From the NCBI GenBank assembly GCA_016790225.1, contig JAEUOZ010000050.1, positions 1 through 35,917 of the forward strand: 35,917 bases of DNA. Direction: 5' to 3'. A model generated the notes under the pieces. It saw nothing but the letters and a program-made list of their open reading frames with translations. It had not been told where the DNA came from and did not search any database. Position numbers and translations under genes: made by a program. Each line of letters opens with the position of its first letter. The stretch's first letter is position 1. This stretch comes from Rubrivivax sp. (GTDB lineage: Bacteria > Pseudomonadota > Gammaproteobacteria > Burkholderiales > Burkholderiaceae). Positions 23,731-31,443 of the stretch are shown here, piece after piece.

Positions 23731-24060
23731 TCAGTGCCCGAAGCGCGGGCGCGGCACCACCAGCTGCAGCCCATCCAGATCGGCACGGGCCAGGATCTGG
23801 CAACTCAGCCGGCTGTTGGCCTGGCGCGCGGCCGGCGTGCTGTTCAGCAGCTCGGATTCTTCCGGGCCGGGCGGCCCCACGCGCTCGGCCCAGGCCGGAT
23901 CCACCACGACGTGGCAGGTGCCGCAGGACAGAGAGCCGCCGCAATCACCGTCGATGCCGGGCACGTCCTCGAAGGTCGCCGCCAGCATCAGGCTGTCGCC
24001 GTCGCGCACCTCGGCCGAAATGCGGCGGCCGTTGTGCAGATGCCAGGTGATGAGCGCCAT
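23731..24060 (-). CDS. 2Fe-2S ferredoxin, putidaredoxin/adrenodoxin type
   Basis: A 109-residue electron carrier. Four cysteines ligate the cluster in the pattern DCGGSLSCGTCHVVV (Cys40, Cys46, Cys49), with the last one in RLSCQILA (about Cys86), as in the adrenodoxin/putidaredoxin subgroup that feeds cytochromes P450 or takes part in Fe-S assembly. It also contains GPPGPEESELLNS, a typical acidic stretch of this group. No P450 or ferredoxin reductase lies nearby, so its partner is unknown. The next gene, MurU-like, is 29 bases downstream; that link looks like chance. Confidence 0.9.
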   Translation of the reverse strand: MALITWHLHNGRRISAEVRDGDSLMLAATFEDVPGIDGDCGGSLSCGTCHVVVDPAWAERVGPPGPEESELLNSTPAARQANSRLSCQILARADLDGLQLVVPRPRFGH

Positions 24061-24133
24061 GTTCGGATCGGGTCAGCGACTTAGGAAGTCAGGGGTCGGG
24101 TCAGCGGCGAAAGCCACGCTGCACGCGCAGGCA

Positions 24134-24225
24134 TTGTCACGCCAACCATGACAAGCGCAGGCGTGTCTCGCAGGGCCCAAGTGTGCCACCGTGACCGGCG
24201 CGGCCTGTCCCACCGGCCGGGACAG
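24134..24225. promoter_or_regulatory. Inverted repeats upstream of the ferredoxin gene
   Basis: The 236-base gap between the ferredoxin gene and the DUF1801 gene has an inverted repeat TTGTCA-N9-TGACAA (24134-24154), operator-like, and a hairpin CTGTCCC-N7-GGGACAG (24205-24225). The first lies about 75 bases upstream of the ferredoxin ATG and could bind a dimeric regulator. The second is about 70 bases past the DUF1801 stop and could end that transcript. Confidence 0.35.
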
Positions 24226-24296
24226 CAGCAGGGACAATCGCACAGCCAGGCCCTGACCCGCAGCGAGCGGCGCACGTTCGCAGCGCCGCGGCCGAC

Positions 24297-24752
24297 TCAG
24301 CGCTTCCGCCCGCTTTCGTAGCGCGCGATCCACTGCGCCACCGTGAGCTTGCCCGCCAGCTCGGCGATCAGCGCCAGCGGCACGTCGGCCAGCTTCCTGT
24401 AGCGGATGCAGCTCTTGCCCATGTCCAGCTTGCGCGCCGAAGCCTGCGCGTGCGCTGCCGTGAACCAGCTCAGCAGCTTGTCGTCGGCATACAGGCCCAT
24501 GTGATAGAGGCTGAGGTTCTGCTTCTGCGAGGCCAGCGCCATGAACGGCAGAGGAAGCTTGGGATCGCAGTGATAGCCCGCCGGATACAGCGCATGCGGC
24601 ACGACCCAGCCGATCATCCCGTAGCTCATCTGCTCCACAAACCCGACCGGCAGTGCGCCGTTGATCGCCGCGCGCAGGGCGTTTACCGCCTCCTGCCGAT
24701 CAGCTGGCAGGCTGGAGACATAGGCCGGGACTGTGGTGGCTGTGGACTGCAT
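24297..24752 (-). CDS. DUF1801 domain protein (YdhG-like)
   Basis: A 151-residue cytoplasmic protein of the DUF1801 family, whose role is unknown. Family features are visible: VPAYVSSLPADRQEAVNALR, then GFVEQMSYGMIGWVVPHALY, then PFMALASQKQNLSLYHMGLY, then LDMGKSCIRYRKLADVPLAL. These match the usual E..YGMP.. and GKSCIRF positions. The ATG at 24752 has a GGAG site; the ATG seven codons upstream (24773) has none. It has no tight neighbour: more than 230 bases separate it from the ferredoxin gene. Confidence 0.85.
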   Translation of the reverse strand: MQSTATTVPAYVSSLPADRQEAVNALRAAINGALPVGFVEQMSYGMIGWVVPHALYPAGYHCDPKLPLPFMALASQKQNLSLYHMGLYADDKLLSWFTAAHAQASARKLDMGKSCIRYRKLADVPLALIAELAGKLTVAQWIARYESGRKR

Positions 24753-24860
24753 GAAGACTCCGCGGTGACCCACCGCTCAAGGAAGCGGGCTGCGGCACCG
24801 GTGCGCAAGGCACTATAGGAGCGTGGGCGGCATCAGGCGATGCCCTGAGCGGCGAGACGG

Positions 24861-24896
24861 GCAGACCGGGCAGACCAGGCAGACCAGGCAGACCAG
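24861..24896. repeat. 9-bp tandem repeat, four copies
   Basis: GCAGACCGG followed by three exact copies of GCAGACCAG, about 120 bases upstream of the protease ATG and between divergent genes. It is a simple microsatellite-type tract that could change copy number by slippage. On the minus strand it falls in an open frame reading (LPG)n, which is not considered a gene. Confidence 0.8.
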
Positions 24897-24968
24897 GGAG
24901 AAGGCAGACACATTTGCTTGCATTCCTGAACTGTGCAGTCAGACATGCGGGACGCAGAATGTTTGCAG

Positions 24969-24988
24969 GCCCGCCGTGTGTGGCGGGC
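24969..24988 (+). promoter_or_regulatory. Hairpin in the leader of the protease gene
   Basis: GCCCGCC, loop GTGTGT, GGCGGGC, ending 15 bases before the strong Shine-Dalgarno (AGGGAGGAG) of the protease gene. No T run follows, so it is more likely a 5' mRNA structure than a terminator. Confidence 0.45.
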
Positions 24989-25013
24989 TCCAATCAGTCT
25001 CCAGGGAGGAGCC

Positions 25014-28000
25014 ATGTTGAGTCGACTCAAGGCTCGGCTGCTGCTGGCCTGCGTGGTGCTGTCGGCATGTGCCGGCGCCGTGCAAGCCCAGACGCCTGCC
25101 GTTTCACCCAGTGTTCGCGCGGCCGCGCAGAGCAGTCAGGAAGTCGAGGCAGTCATCCTGCTCGACGACGCACCGGAAGCCGCGCAGGAACGCGCGCGCT
25201 TTTCCGCCGTCACTTCCGCAGCGCAACCCGTGCTGGCCGACTACCAGGCCATGATCCAGGCGCGCGAAGCGGCGCTGGCCAGCATGAAGGACGCCGTGCT
25301 GCGCAGCGTGAGCGGCGCTGATCTGCAGCTGCTGAGCAGCTATTCCGCCCTGCCCATCCTGCATGTCAGGCTGTCCTCGCAAGCCGCGCTGGATCGGCTG
25401 CTGTCGAACCCGCGCGTGAAGTCGGTCGACGAGATCATCTCGGTCCAGCCCAATCTGCCGGAGAGCCTGCCCGTCGTACGCCAGCCAACAGCCGCTGCTG
25501 GCGGGCGCACCGGTGCCGGCACGACGGTGGCCGTGCTGGATACGGGCGTCGACTTCGCCCGGGCCGCATTCGGCAGCTGCAGCGCCCCGGGAGGCGCGTG
25601 CAAGGTGGCTGTGGCTCTGGACTTCGCCCCCAATGACGGCCTGCGCGATGACTCCAGCCTGCACGGGACCAACGTGGCCGGCATCGTGCTGGGTGTCGCG
25701 CCCGGCGCACGCATCGCCGCGCTGGACGTGTTTCGATCGGATGGCCTCGCCTACAGCCCTGACCTGATCGCGGCGATCAATTGGGTGGTGGTCAACAAGG
25801 CCGCCTACAACATCGCCTCGCTGAACATGAGCCTGGGCGGCGGTCGCTACTACTCGCCCCTTGCACCGACGGATTCCTTCGGCGTTGCACTGCAATCCGC
25901 CGTGAATGCGGGCATCGTGATTGCGGTCTCCTCCGGCAATGACACCTTTACCGACTCCATCAGCTGGCCGGCGGCCTACTCCAATGTCGTCTCCGTCGGC
26001 GCGGTCTACGACAGCAATCTGGGCGGGATCGGATGGTCGAGGTGCTCCGACTTCACGACGGCTGTCGACCGAGTCACCTGCTTCTCCAACAGCGCCAGCT
26101 TCCTCACGATGCTGGCGCCCGGGGCACTCATCTCTTCGGCCGGCATCGTCATGGGCGGCACCTCGCAAGCCGCACCGCATGTGGCCGGCGCCGCTGCGGT
26201 GCTGCGCGCCGCATTCCCTTCGGAGAGTGTCTCGGCACTGACCACCCGGCTGCGCACCGGTCCCAACGTGCTGGATGGGCGCAACGGCATCATCAAGCCG
26301 CGTCTGGACCTTGTCGCTGCGCTGGGCAGCGGCCTGGGCCAGAACTTGACCGTCAGCAAGGCCGGTAGCGGCAGCGGCACGGTCACCAGCAGTCCCACCG
26401 GCATCAACTGCGGCGCGGACTGCAGCGAGTCCTATGCCACGGGCACCACCGTCACCCTCAGCGCATCGGCGGCCAGTGGTTCCAGCTTTGCGGGCTGGTC
26501 AGGCGCGTGCAGCGGCACCGGTTCATGCGTGGTCAGCATGACGGCCGCGCGGTCCGTGACGGCCACGTTCAATACCACGGCGAGCTTCACGCTCAGCGTC
26601 AGCCGGACCGGCACCGGCAGCGGCACGGTCACCAGCAGCCCCGCCGGCATCAACTGCGGCGCTGATTGCTCCGAGCCTTACCCCTCCGGCACGTCGGTCA
26701 CGCTCACGCCCGCTGCCAGCGCCGGCTCCACCTTTGCGGGCTGGTCGGGCGCGTGTACCGGCACCGGCGCCTGCGTGGTCAGCATGACGGCGGCCCGCAG
26801 CGTGACAGCGACCTTCAACACGCTGCCTCGCTTCACGCTGAGCGTCAGCAAATCCGGCACGGGCAGCGGCACCGTCAGCAGCAGCCCCGCCGGCATCAGC
26901 TGCGGCGCCGACTGCACGGAGAGCTACGTCTCGGGCACTTCGGTCACATTGACACCCACAGCCGCCAGCGGCTCCACCTTTGCCGGCTGGTCGGGCGCCT
27001 GCACGGGCACCGGCGCCTGCGTGGTCAGCATGACGGCGGCCCGCAGCGTGACGGCAAGCTTCAACACGCTGCCTCGCTTCACGCTGAGCGTCAGCAAATC
27101 CGGCACGGGCAGCGGCACCGTCAGCAGCAGCCCCGCCGGCATCAACTGCGGCGCTGACTGCACGGAAAGCTACCTCTCGGGCACTTCGGTCACCTTGACG
27201 CCCGCAGCCGCCACCGGCTCCACCTTTGCCGGCTGGTCGGGCGCCTGCACGGGCACAGGCGCCTGCGTGGTCAGCATGACGGCGGCCCGCAGCGTGACGG
27301 CGACCTTCAACCTGGCGCCTGTGCAGGTCAACCTGTCGGTGCTTCGCACCGGGTCCGGCAGCGTGACCAGCAGCCCGAGCGGCATCAACTGCAGCACGTC
27401 CGGGGCGACCTGCACGAGGTCGTTCAACCAGGGCTCTTCGGTGACCTTGACGGCGGCCCCGGCCAGCGGCTGGGTCTTCCGCGGATGGGGTGGCGCCTGC
27501 ACCGTCACGACGGCCACCTGCACGGTGTCGATGAACGCCTCGAAATCGGTGACGGCGACCTTCGCGAGCACCTCCTTGGGTTCACTGGGCACCGCACTGG
27601 AAGCGCCGAGCCTGCCCTGGGCCAGCGGCGGTGCAACGGCTTCCGGCCCCTCGTGGTTCGTGGAGCCGCTCGGCAGCGCGGTGGGCGGCTCGGCCGGGCG
27701 CAGCGGGGTGATCTCGCACAACGGCAGCACGTCCCTGCGCACGACGGTCACGGGCCCCGGTCTGCTGCAGTTCCGGTGGCAGGTCGAGTCCGAAGCCGGC
27801 TTCGACTGGCTGGTCTTTGAAGTCAACGGCTGGGAGCAGGCCGCGATCAGCGGCGCCTCGGGCTGGGTCGAGCTGAGCTGGGTGATCCCTGCCGGCATGC
27901 ACACGCTGAACTGGGTCTACCGCAAGGACCTTTCGGCCTCCGTCGGGGCGGACAAGGGCAACCTGGACAACGTCCGCTTCACGGCGCTGCCGCCCGGCGG

Positions 28001-28097
28001 CCTGCCGAGCGGTCCGGACGAAGCCCGTGCGGTGGTGACGCCCGACAGCGGCCGCGCCAGCGACCGCCGCATCTTCGGGCCGGTCACGCCGAAGTGA
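25014..28097 (+). CDS. Secreted subtilisin-family (S8) serine protease with C-terminal repeats
   Basis: A 1027-residue exported protease. The N-terminal signal ends either at a lipobox (VLSAC, Cys19) or after AVQA. A propeptide-like segment (about 40-160, EAVILLDDAPEAAQERARFS) precedes the catalytic domain. The triad is Asp176 (VAVLDTGVD), His217 (LHGTNVAGI) and Ser384 (GGTSQAAPHVAG), with the oxyanion Asn309 (SSGND). Five repeats of about 82 residues follow (from about 442), each with GSGTVTSSPxGINCGADC, then GTxVTL, then FAGWSGACxGTGxCVVSMTA. The paired Cys suggest a disulfide in each. A carbohydrate-binding-like domain (FRWQVESEAGFDWLVFEVNG) ends the protein. The start has AGGGAGGAG. It probably acts on proteins outside the cell or at its surface. 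Confidence 0.9.
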   Translation: MLSRLKARLLLACVVLSACAGAVQAQTPAVSPSVRAAAQSSQEVEAVILLDDAPEAAQERARFSAVTSAAQPVLADYQAMIQAREAALASMKDAVLRSVSGADLQLLSSYSALPILHVRLSSQAALDRLLSNPRVKSVDEIISVQPNLPESLPVVRQPTAAAGGRTGAGTTVAVLDTGVDFARAAFGSCSAPGGACKVAVALDFAPNDGLRDDSSLHGTNVAGIVLGVAPGARIAALDVFRSDGLAYSPDLIAAINWVVVNKAAYNIASLNMSLGGGRYYSPLAPTDSFGVALQSAVNAGIVIAVSSGNDTFTDSISWPAAYSNVVSVGAVYDSNLGGIGWSRCSDFTTAVDRVTCFSNSASFLTMLAPGALISSAGIVMGGTSQAAPHVAGAAAVLRAAFPSESVSALTTRLRTGPNVLDGRNGIIKPRLDLVAALGSGLGQNLTVSKAGSGSGTVTSSPTGINCGADCSESYATGTTVTLSASAASGSSFAGWSGACSGTGSCVVSMTAARSVTATFNTTASFTLSVSRTGTGSGTVTSSPAGINCGADCSEPYPSGTSVTLTPAASAGSTFAGWSGACTGTGACVVSMTAARSVTATFNTLPRFTLSVSKSGTGSGTVSSSPAGISCGADCTESYVSGTSVTLTPTAASGSTFAGWSGACTGTGACVVSMTAARSVTASFNTLPRFTLSVSKSGTGSGTVSSSPAGINCGADCTESYLSGTSVTLTPAAATGSTFAGWSGACTGTGACVVSMTAARSVTATFNLAPVQVNLSVLRTGSGSVTSSPSGINCSTSGATCTRSFNQGSSVTLTAAPASGWVFRGWGGACTVTTATCTVSMNASKSVTATFASTSLGSLGTALEAPSLPWASGGATASGPSWFVEPLGSAVGGSAGRSGVISHNGSTSLRTTVTGPGLLQFRWQVESEAGFDWLVFEVNGWEQAAISGASGWVELSWVIPAGMHTLNWVYRKDLSASVGADKGNLDNVRFTALPPGGLPSGPDEARAVVTPDSGRASDRRIFGPVTPK
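26340..27573 (+). repeat. Five tandem coding repeats of about 246 bp in the protease gene
   Basis: Units begin near 26340, 26583, 26829, 27075 and 27325. The third and fourth are almost identical in DNA: the run starting GCTGCCTCGCTTCACGCTGA recurs exactly 246 bases apart, at 26822 and 27068. The fifth is diverged. Such near-identity points to recent duplication or gene conversion. Confidence 0.85.
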
Positions 28098-28134
28098 GCG
28101 TGATCGCGGGCGCACCGGGCGCCTGCTGAGACCC

Positions 28135-28165
28135 CGGGCCGGCCCTGCGCCGGCCCGTTTTCTTT
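28135..28165 (+). terminator. Intrinsic terminator after the protease gene
   Basis: CGGGCCGGC, loop CCTGC, GCCGGCCCG, followed by TTTTCTTT. A canonical Rho-independent terminator 37 bases after the stop. Confidence 0.85.
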
Positions 28166-28240
28166 CCGGCCGAGAACCGCCGCGGGCGAGCCGCCCGCTG
28201 CAATCCGCCGGTCGCTGCGCCAGGCTCAGAGCTTGTGAAG

Positions 28241-29620
28241 CTATGGATCGCGCAAGGCCTCCAGACAGGAGCGATCCGGCCCCAGCGGCCGCTCCCGGTG
28301 CTCGGGCCTGAGCAACTCAAGTCGGTCGTAAGGCATGTAGCCCATCCAGAACCAGGGCAGGCAGCTGGGGCTGAACAGCAGTTCCACCAGCGGGTAGAAG
28401 ATCGTTTCGCCGCGGCTGCTGTTGGCCAGCAGCACAAGGCCATCGCCGGTATCGGCGAAACCCAGCGCAAAGTTGTGCGTGCCGTCGTCGTTGCCTTCCT
28501 TGAAGAAGACGCGGCCGCGGGGCGAGCGGTGCACGATCCAGCCCAGGCCCGCGGCCAGGCCGATGGCTTGATTGACTTCCGTGCGGCCGGGCCAGTGCGA
28601 AGGAAACTGGCGTGGAGACTCGATGCGGATCTGCGGTGCCAGCATCTGACGGTGCGCCGCCGAGGACAGGGCTTCGCGCCGCAGCACGGCCGCCATGAAG
28701 CGCGCGTAGTCGTCGAGCGTGGTCACCATCGACCCTGCCGCCCGTGCGCGCGAGGCCATGCGCTGCGCGCGCAGGCTGCCGTCGGCAGCGAAGCCCATCG
28801 CCACGCGGTCGCGAAAGCGATCCTGCCAGATCAGGCTGGTGTCCTGCATGCCCAGGGGCCCGAAGACGCGCTGCTGCATCAGCTGGGTCAGCGGCTGGCC
28901 GGTGCGCTCCTCCACCACCAGTTGCGCGAGCTGGATGCCCTCACCCGAGTACACGTAGCGCTCTCCAGGCGCGAAGGAAAACTCCAGGCGACCGCCCGGC
29001 ATGAAGACGCGCCAGTTGGGCAGGCCGCTGCTGTGCGACAGCAGCTGGCGCAGCGTGATCTGCCGCCAGCGCTCGTCCGCGGCCAGATCGGCATACGCGG
29101 CATAGGCCGGCAGCGGCTCGCGCAGCAGCTGCGGCAAGCTCGCATCCAGATCCAGCGCGCCTTCCTGCACGAGCTGCATCACCATCCAGGCAAACGTCGC
29201 CTTGGTCAGCGATGCGGCGTAGAGGATGCTGTCGGTACGCAGCGGCCGCTCGCTGCGCACATCGCTGCGCGGCACGGCGATGCCGTAGGCGCGGCTGTGC
29301 ACCACGCGCCCGCCGCGGATCACGGCCACGGCCAGCCCGGGCACCTGGCCGCGGCGCATCAGCTCCTGCACGGCGGTGTCCAGGCTCCGGTTGGCGCTCG
29401 ACGCGGCTGCCGCGGCTGAATCGGATGACGCGGGGTCCTCGGCTTTCAGCGGTGCCTGCGGCGCAGGCAGTTCTGGCGCCGAGGCAGGCAAGGGCAGCGA
29501 CAACAGGGCCAGAGGCACGCTGGGCAAGGCAGGCGGCGCGGGTGGCGGCGCTGGCGCGGGCGGCGGCGCAACGCAGGCGCTGAGCAGGCAGGCCGCGAGG
29601 CACAGGGCCCCGCGGCGCAT
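28241..29620 (-). CDS. Beta-lactamase-family serine hydrolase (class C/esterase type), lipoprotein
   Basis: A 459-residue protein. From ATG 29620 it starts MRRGALCLAACLLSACVAPP, a lipoprotein signal with lipobox LSAC. A long Pro/Ala linker (PAPAPPPAPPALPSVPLA) follows, then the penicillin-binding-type domain. The catalytic SxxK motif is ASLTKATF (Ser137, Lys140) and the second motif is YSGEG (Tyr224), where class C enzymes have YxN; Gly replaces Asn as in esterase-type members. A candidate third motif is HNFALGF. Such proteins are often esterases or peptidases rather than antibiotic-destroying enzymes, and antibiotic activity should not be assumed. ATG 29677 is 19 codons further upstream and lacks a signal-like start. 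It is convergent with the protease gene. Confidence 0.82.
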   Translation of the reverse strand: MRRGALCLAACLLSACVAPPPAPAPPPAPPALPSVPLALLSLPLPASAPELPAPQAPLKAEDPASSDSAAAAASSANRSLDTAVQELMRRGQVPGLAVAVIRGGRVVHSRAYGIAVPRSDVRSERPLRTDSILYAASLTKATFAWMVMQLVQEGALDLDASLPQLLREPLPAYAAYADLAADERWRQITLRQLLSHSSGLPNWRVFMPGGRLEFSFAPGERYVYSGEGIQLAQLVVEERTGQPLTQLMQQRVFGPLGMQDTSLIWQDRFRDRVAMGFAADGSLRAQRMASRARAAGSMVTTLDDYARFMAAVLRREALSSAAHRQMLAPQIRIESPRQFPSHWPGRTEVNQAIGLAAGLGWIVHRSPRGRVFFKEGNDDGTHNFALGFADTGDGLVLLANSSRGETIFYPLVELLFSPSCLPWFWMGYMPYDRLELLRPEHRERPLGPDRSCLEALRDP

Positions 29621-29931
29621 CGGCCTGGAGGACGATGCGCGAGCGCCTGGGCTCGGGGTCTGTTGTGGCTGAGGCATGGTGCGGGCGGAAGGTGGTCAGG
29701 CCTGCGGCAGAACTCTCGGGCAGCCGGATCGGGCAGACAGGTCCGGCATGCAGCGGGCCACTTCAGGATAGCGCCGGCGCGGCCCGCGAGCTGGATCGCC
29801 AGCACCCGGCGCTGCGGCGCGCGCCTCCGGCATTACCCGTAGCCCGGCAAAGCCCGCAGTGAAACCGCGCGCTTCGTGGTCAAAATCAGGCGATAGGTGC
29901 CCAGCACCCCAAGATCTCACAGGAGACGCGC
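29621..29931. other. Divergent intergenic region before the wax-ester-type cluster
   Basis: About 310 bases between the lipoprotein gene and the alcohol dehydrogenase gene, which diverge. It must hold promoters for both. An AT-richer piece, TGGTCAAAATCAGGCGATAG (29875-29894), is the best candidate for the rightward promoter but matches no consensus well. No gene or repeat was seen. Confidence 0.4.
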
Positions 29932-31263
29932 GTGATTCTTGACCTGATCCCCGATTCCGCCCGCGCGGCCGGCCTCGGTGCGCTGATGAAGGGCATGGGC
30001 AAGGTGACGCGCTTTCTGCCCATTCCGCAGCCCACGCTGCTGGTCGGCCCCGGTTCGGCTGCGCGCATGGGCCAGGCCATCGCCGGCTTCGGCCACAGCC
30101 GCATCCTCATCGTCACGGACGGCATCATCAGCAAGCTGGGCCTGCTGCAGAGCCTGACCGATGCGCTCACCGCCGGCGGCGCCTCATTTGTGGTGTTTGA
30201 CGAGATCACGCCGGATGCGCCGATTCCGCTGATCGAGCGCGGCATCGCCTTCTTCCGCGAGCACGATTGCGACGCCATCGTCGCCTTCGGCGGGGGCTCC
30301 TCGATGGACGCCTCGAAGGCGATCGCCGTGTCCATCGCCAACCCCAACAAGCCGCTGCGCGCACTGGCAGGCTACTTCAAGGGACTCAACTCGCCGGTGC
30401 GCATCTATGCCGTGCCCACCACCGCCGGCACGGGATCCGAGGTCACGGTGGCGGCGGTCATCTCCGACCCCGAGCGCCACAGCAAGCTGGTCATCGTGGA
30501 TACGCGCATCGTGCCCAAGATGGCCGCACTGGATCCCACGCTGATGACCGGCCTGCCGCCGCCGGTGACCGCGGCCACCGGCATCGATGCGCTGACGCAT
30601 GCGGTGGAATCCTATGTCGGCCACTGGGCCACGCCCACCACGGATGGCCTGGCGCTCTCGGCCATCGGCCTGATCTTCGAGAACCTGCCCATCGCCTACC
30701 GCGAAGGCAGCAACCTGCAGGCGCGCGAAAAGATGAGCCTGGCCTCCACCTACGCGGGCCTGGCCTTCACGCGCGCCAACGTGGGCTACGTGCACGCCAT
30801 CGCGCACCAGTTCGGCGGGCGCTATCACACGCCGCACGGCCTGGCCAACGCCATCATGCTGCCGCATGTGCTGGAGTTCTCCATGCCGGAGATCGTCGAT
30901 CGCATGGCGCAGATGGCCCTGCGTGCCAAGGTCGCCGATGAGGGCGACGACGACGACACGGCGGCGCAGAAGTTCCTGGACGCGGTGATCGCGATGAACC
31001 AGGCACTGGGCATCCCCACGCAGCTGGCCGCGCTGAAGGAAGCCGACATCCCGGCCCTGGCCAAGGCCGCGTGCAAGGAAGCCGAAACCGGCTACCCGGT
31101 GCCGCGCTACATGACGCATGATCAGTGCGAGGCCATCATCCGCAAGGTGCTGCCGCCCCAGGCGGCGGAACCCCGGACAGCCGAAGCCCCGCGCCGCGCG
31201 GCGCGCAAGACCGCGGCGCCGGCTGCGGCCGCAGGCAAGCGCCGCAGCGCCAGGAGTGCGTGA
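29932..31263 (+). CDS. Iron-containing (type III) alcohol dehydrogenase with basic tail
   Basis: A 443-residue NAD(P)-dependent alcohol dehydrogenase. The nucleotide loop is AFGGGSSMDASKAIA (about 118-132). Metal ligands Asp219 and His223 lie in ATGIDALTHAVESYVG, with His288 and His302 in YVHAIAHQFGG and HTPHGLANAIMLPHV. In this cluster it is a good candidate for reducing fatty aldehyde to fatty alcohol before ester formation. The GTG start is supported by AGGAGA six bases upstream. After the domain (about residue 410) is a tail, APRRAARKTAAPAAAAGKRR, rich in Arg, Lys and Ala, which is uncommon in the family. The next gene begins 180 bases later. Confidence 0.87.
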   Translation: MILDLIPDSARAAGLGALMKGMGKVTRFLPIPQPTLLVGPGSAARMGQAIAGFGHSRILIVTDGIISKLGLLQSLTDALTAGGASFVVFDEITPDAPIPLIERGIAFFREHDCDAIVAFGGGSSMDASKAIAVSIANPNKPLRALAGYFKGLNSPVRIYAVPTTAGTGSEVTVAAVISDPERHSKLVIVDTRIVPKMAALDPTLMTGLPPPVTAATGIDALTHAVESYVGHWATPTTDGLALSAIGLIFENLPIAYREGSNLQAREKMSLASTYAGLAFTRANVGYVHAIAHQFGGRYHTPHGLANAIMLPHVLEFSMPEIVDRMAQMALRAKVADEGDDDDTAAQKFLDAVIAMNQALGIPTQLAALKEADIPALAKAACKEAETGYPVPRYMTHDQCEAIIRKVLPPQAAEPRTAEAPRRAARKTAAPAAAAGKRRSARSA

Positions 31264-31443
31264 ATGCCAGAACGTCTGAACGCCTGAACGCATCGGCTCC
31301 GGCAAGTCTCTCCCCCTGAACCCCCGCCCCGATCTCAGACCCTCACCCCGGCCGTTCCTGCTGCCTGCAGCTCCCTTTGCCGCTCACGCATCCGTACCGG
31401 GCCTGCCACTCATCCAAGACTCCCACCCCCGAGGAAGCTCCCC

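Noticed and set aside
24861..24896. Short direct repeats as a CRISPR array
   Set aside because: Nine-base units without spacers and no cas genes.
28241..29620. Antibiotic-resistance beta-lactamase
   Set aside because: The YxN motif is changed and the context gives no support; serine hydrolase family is as far as the evidence goes.
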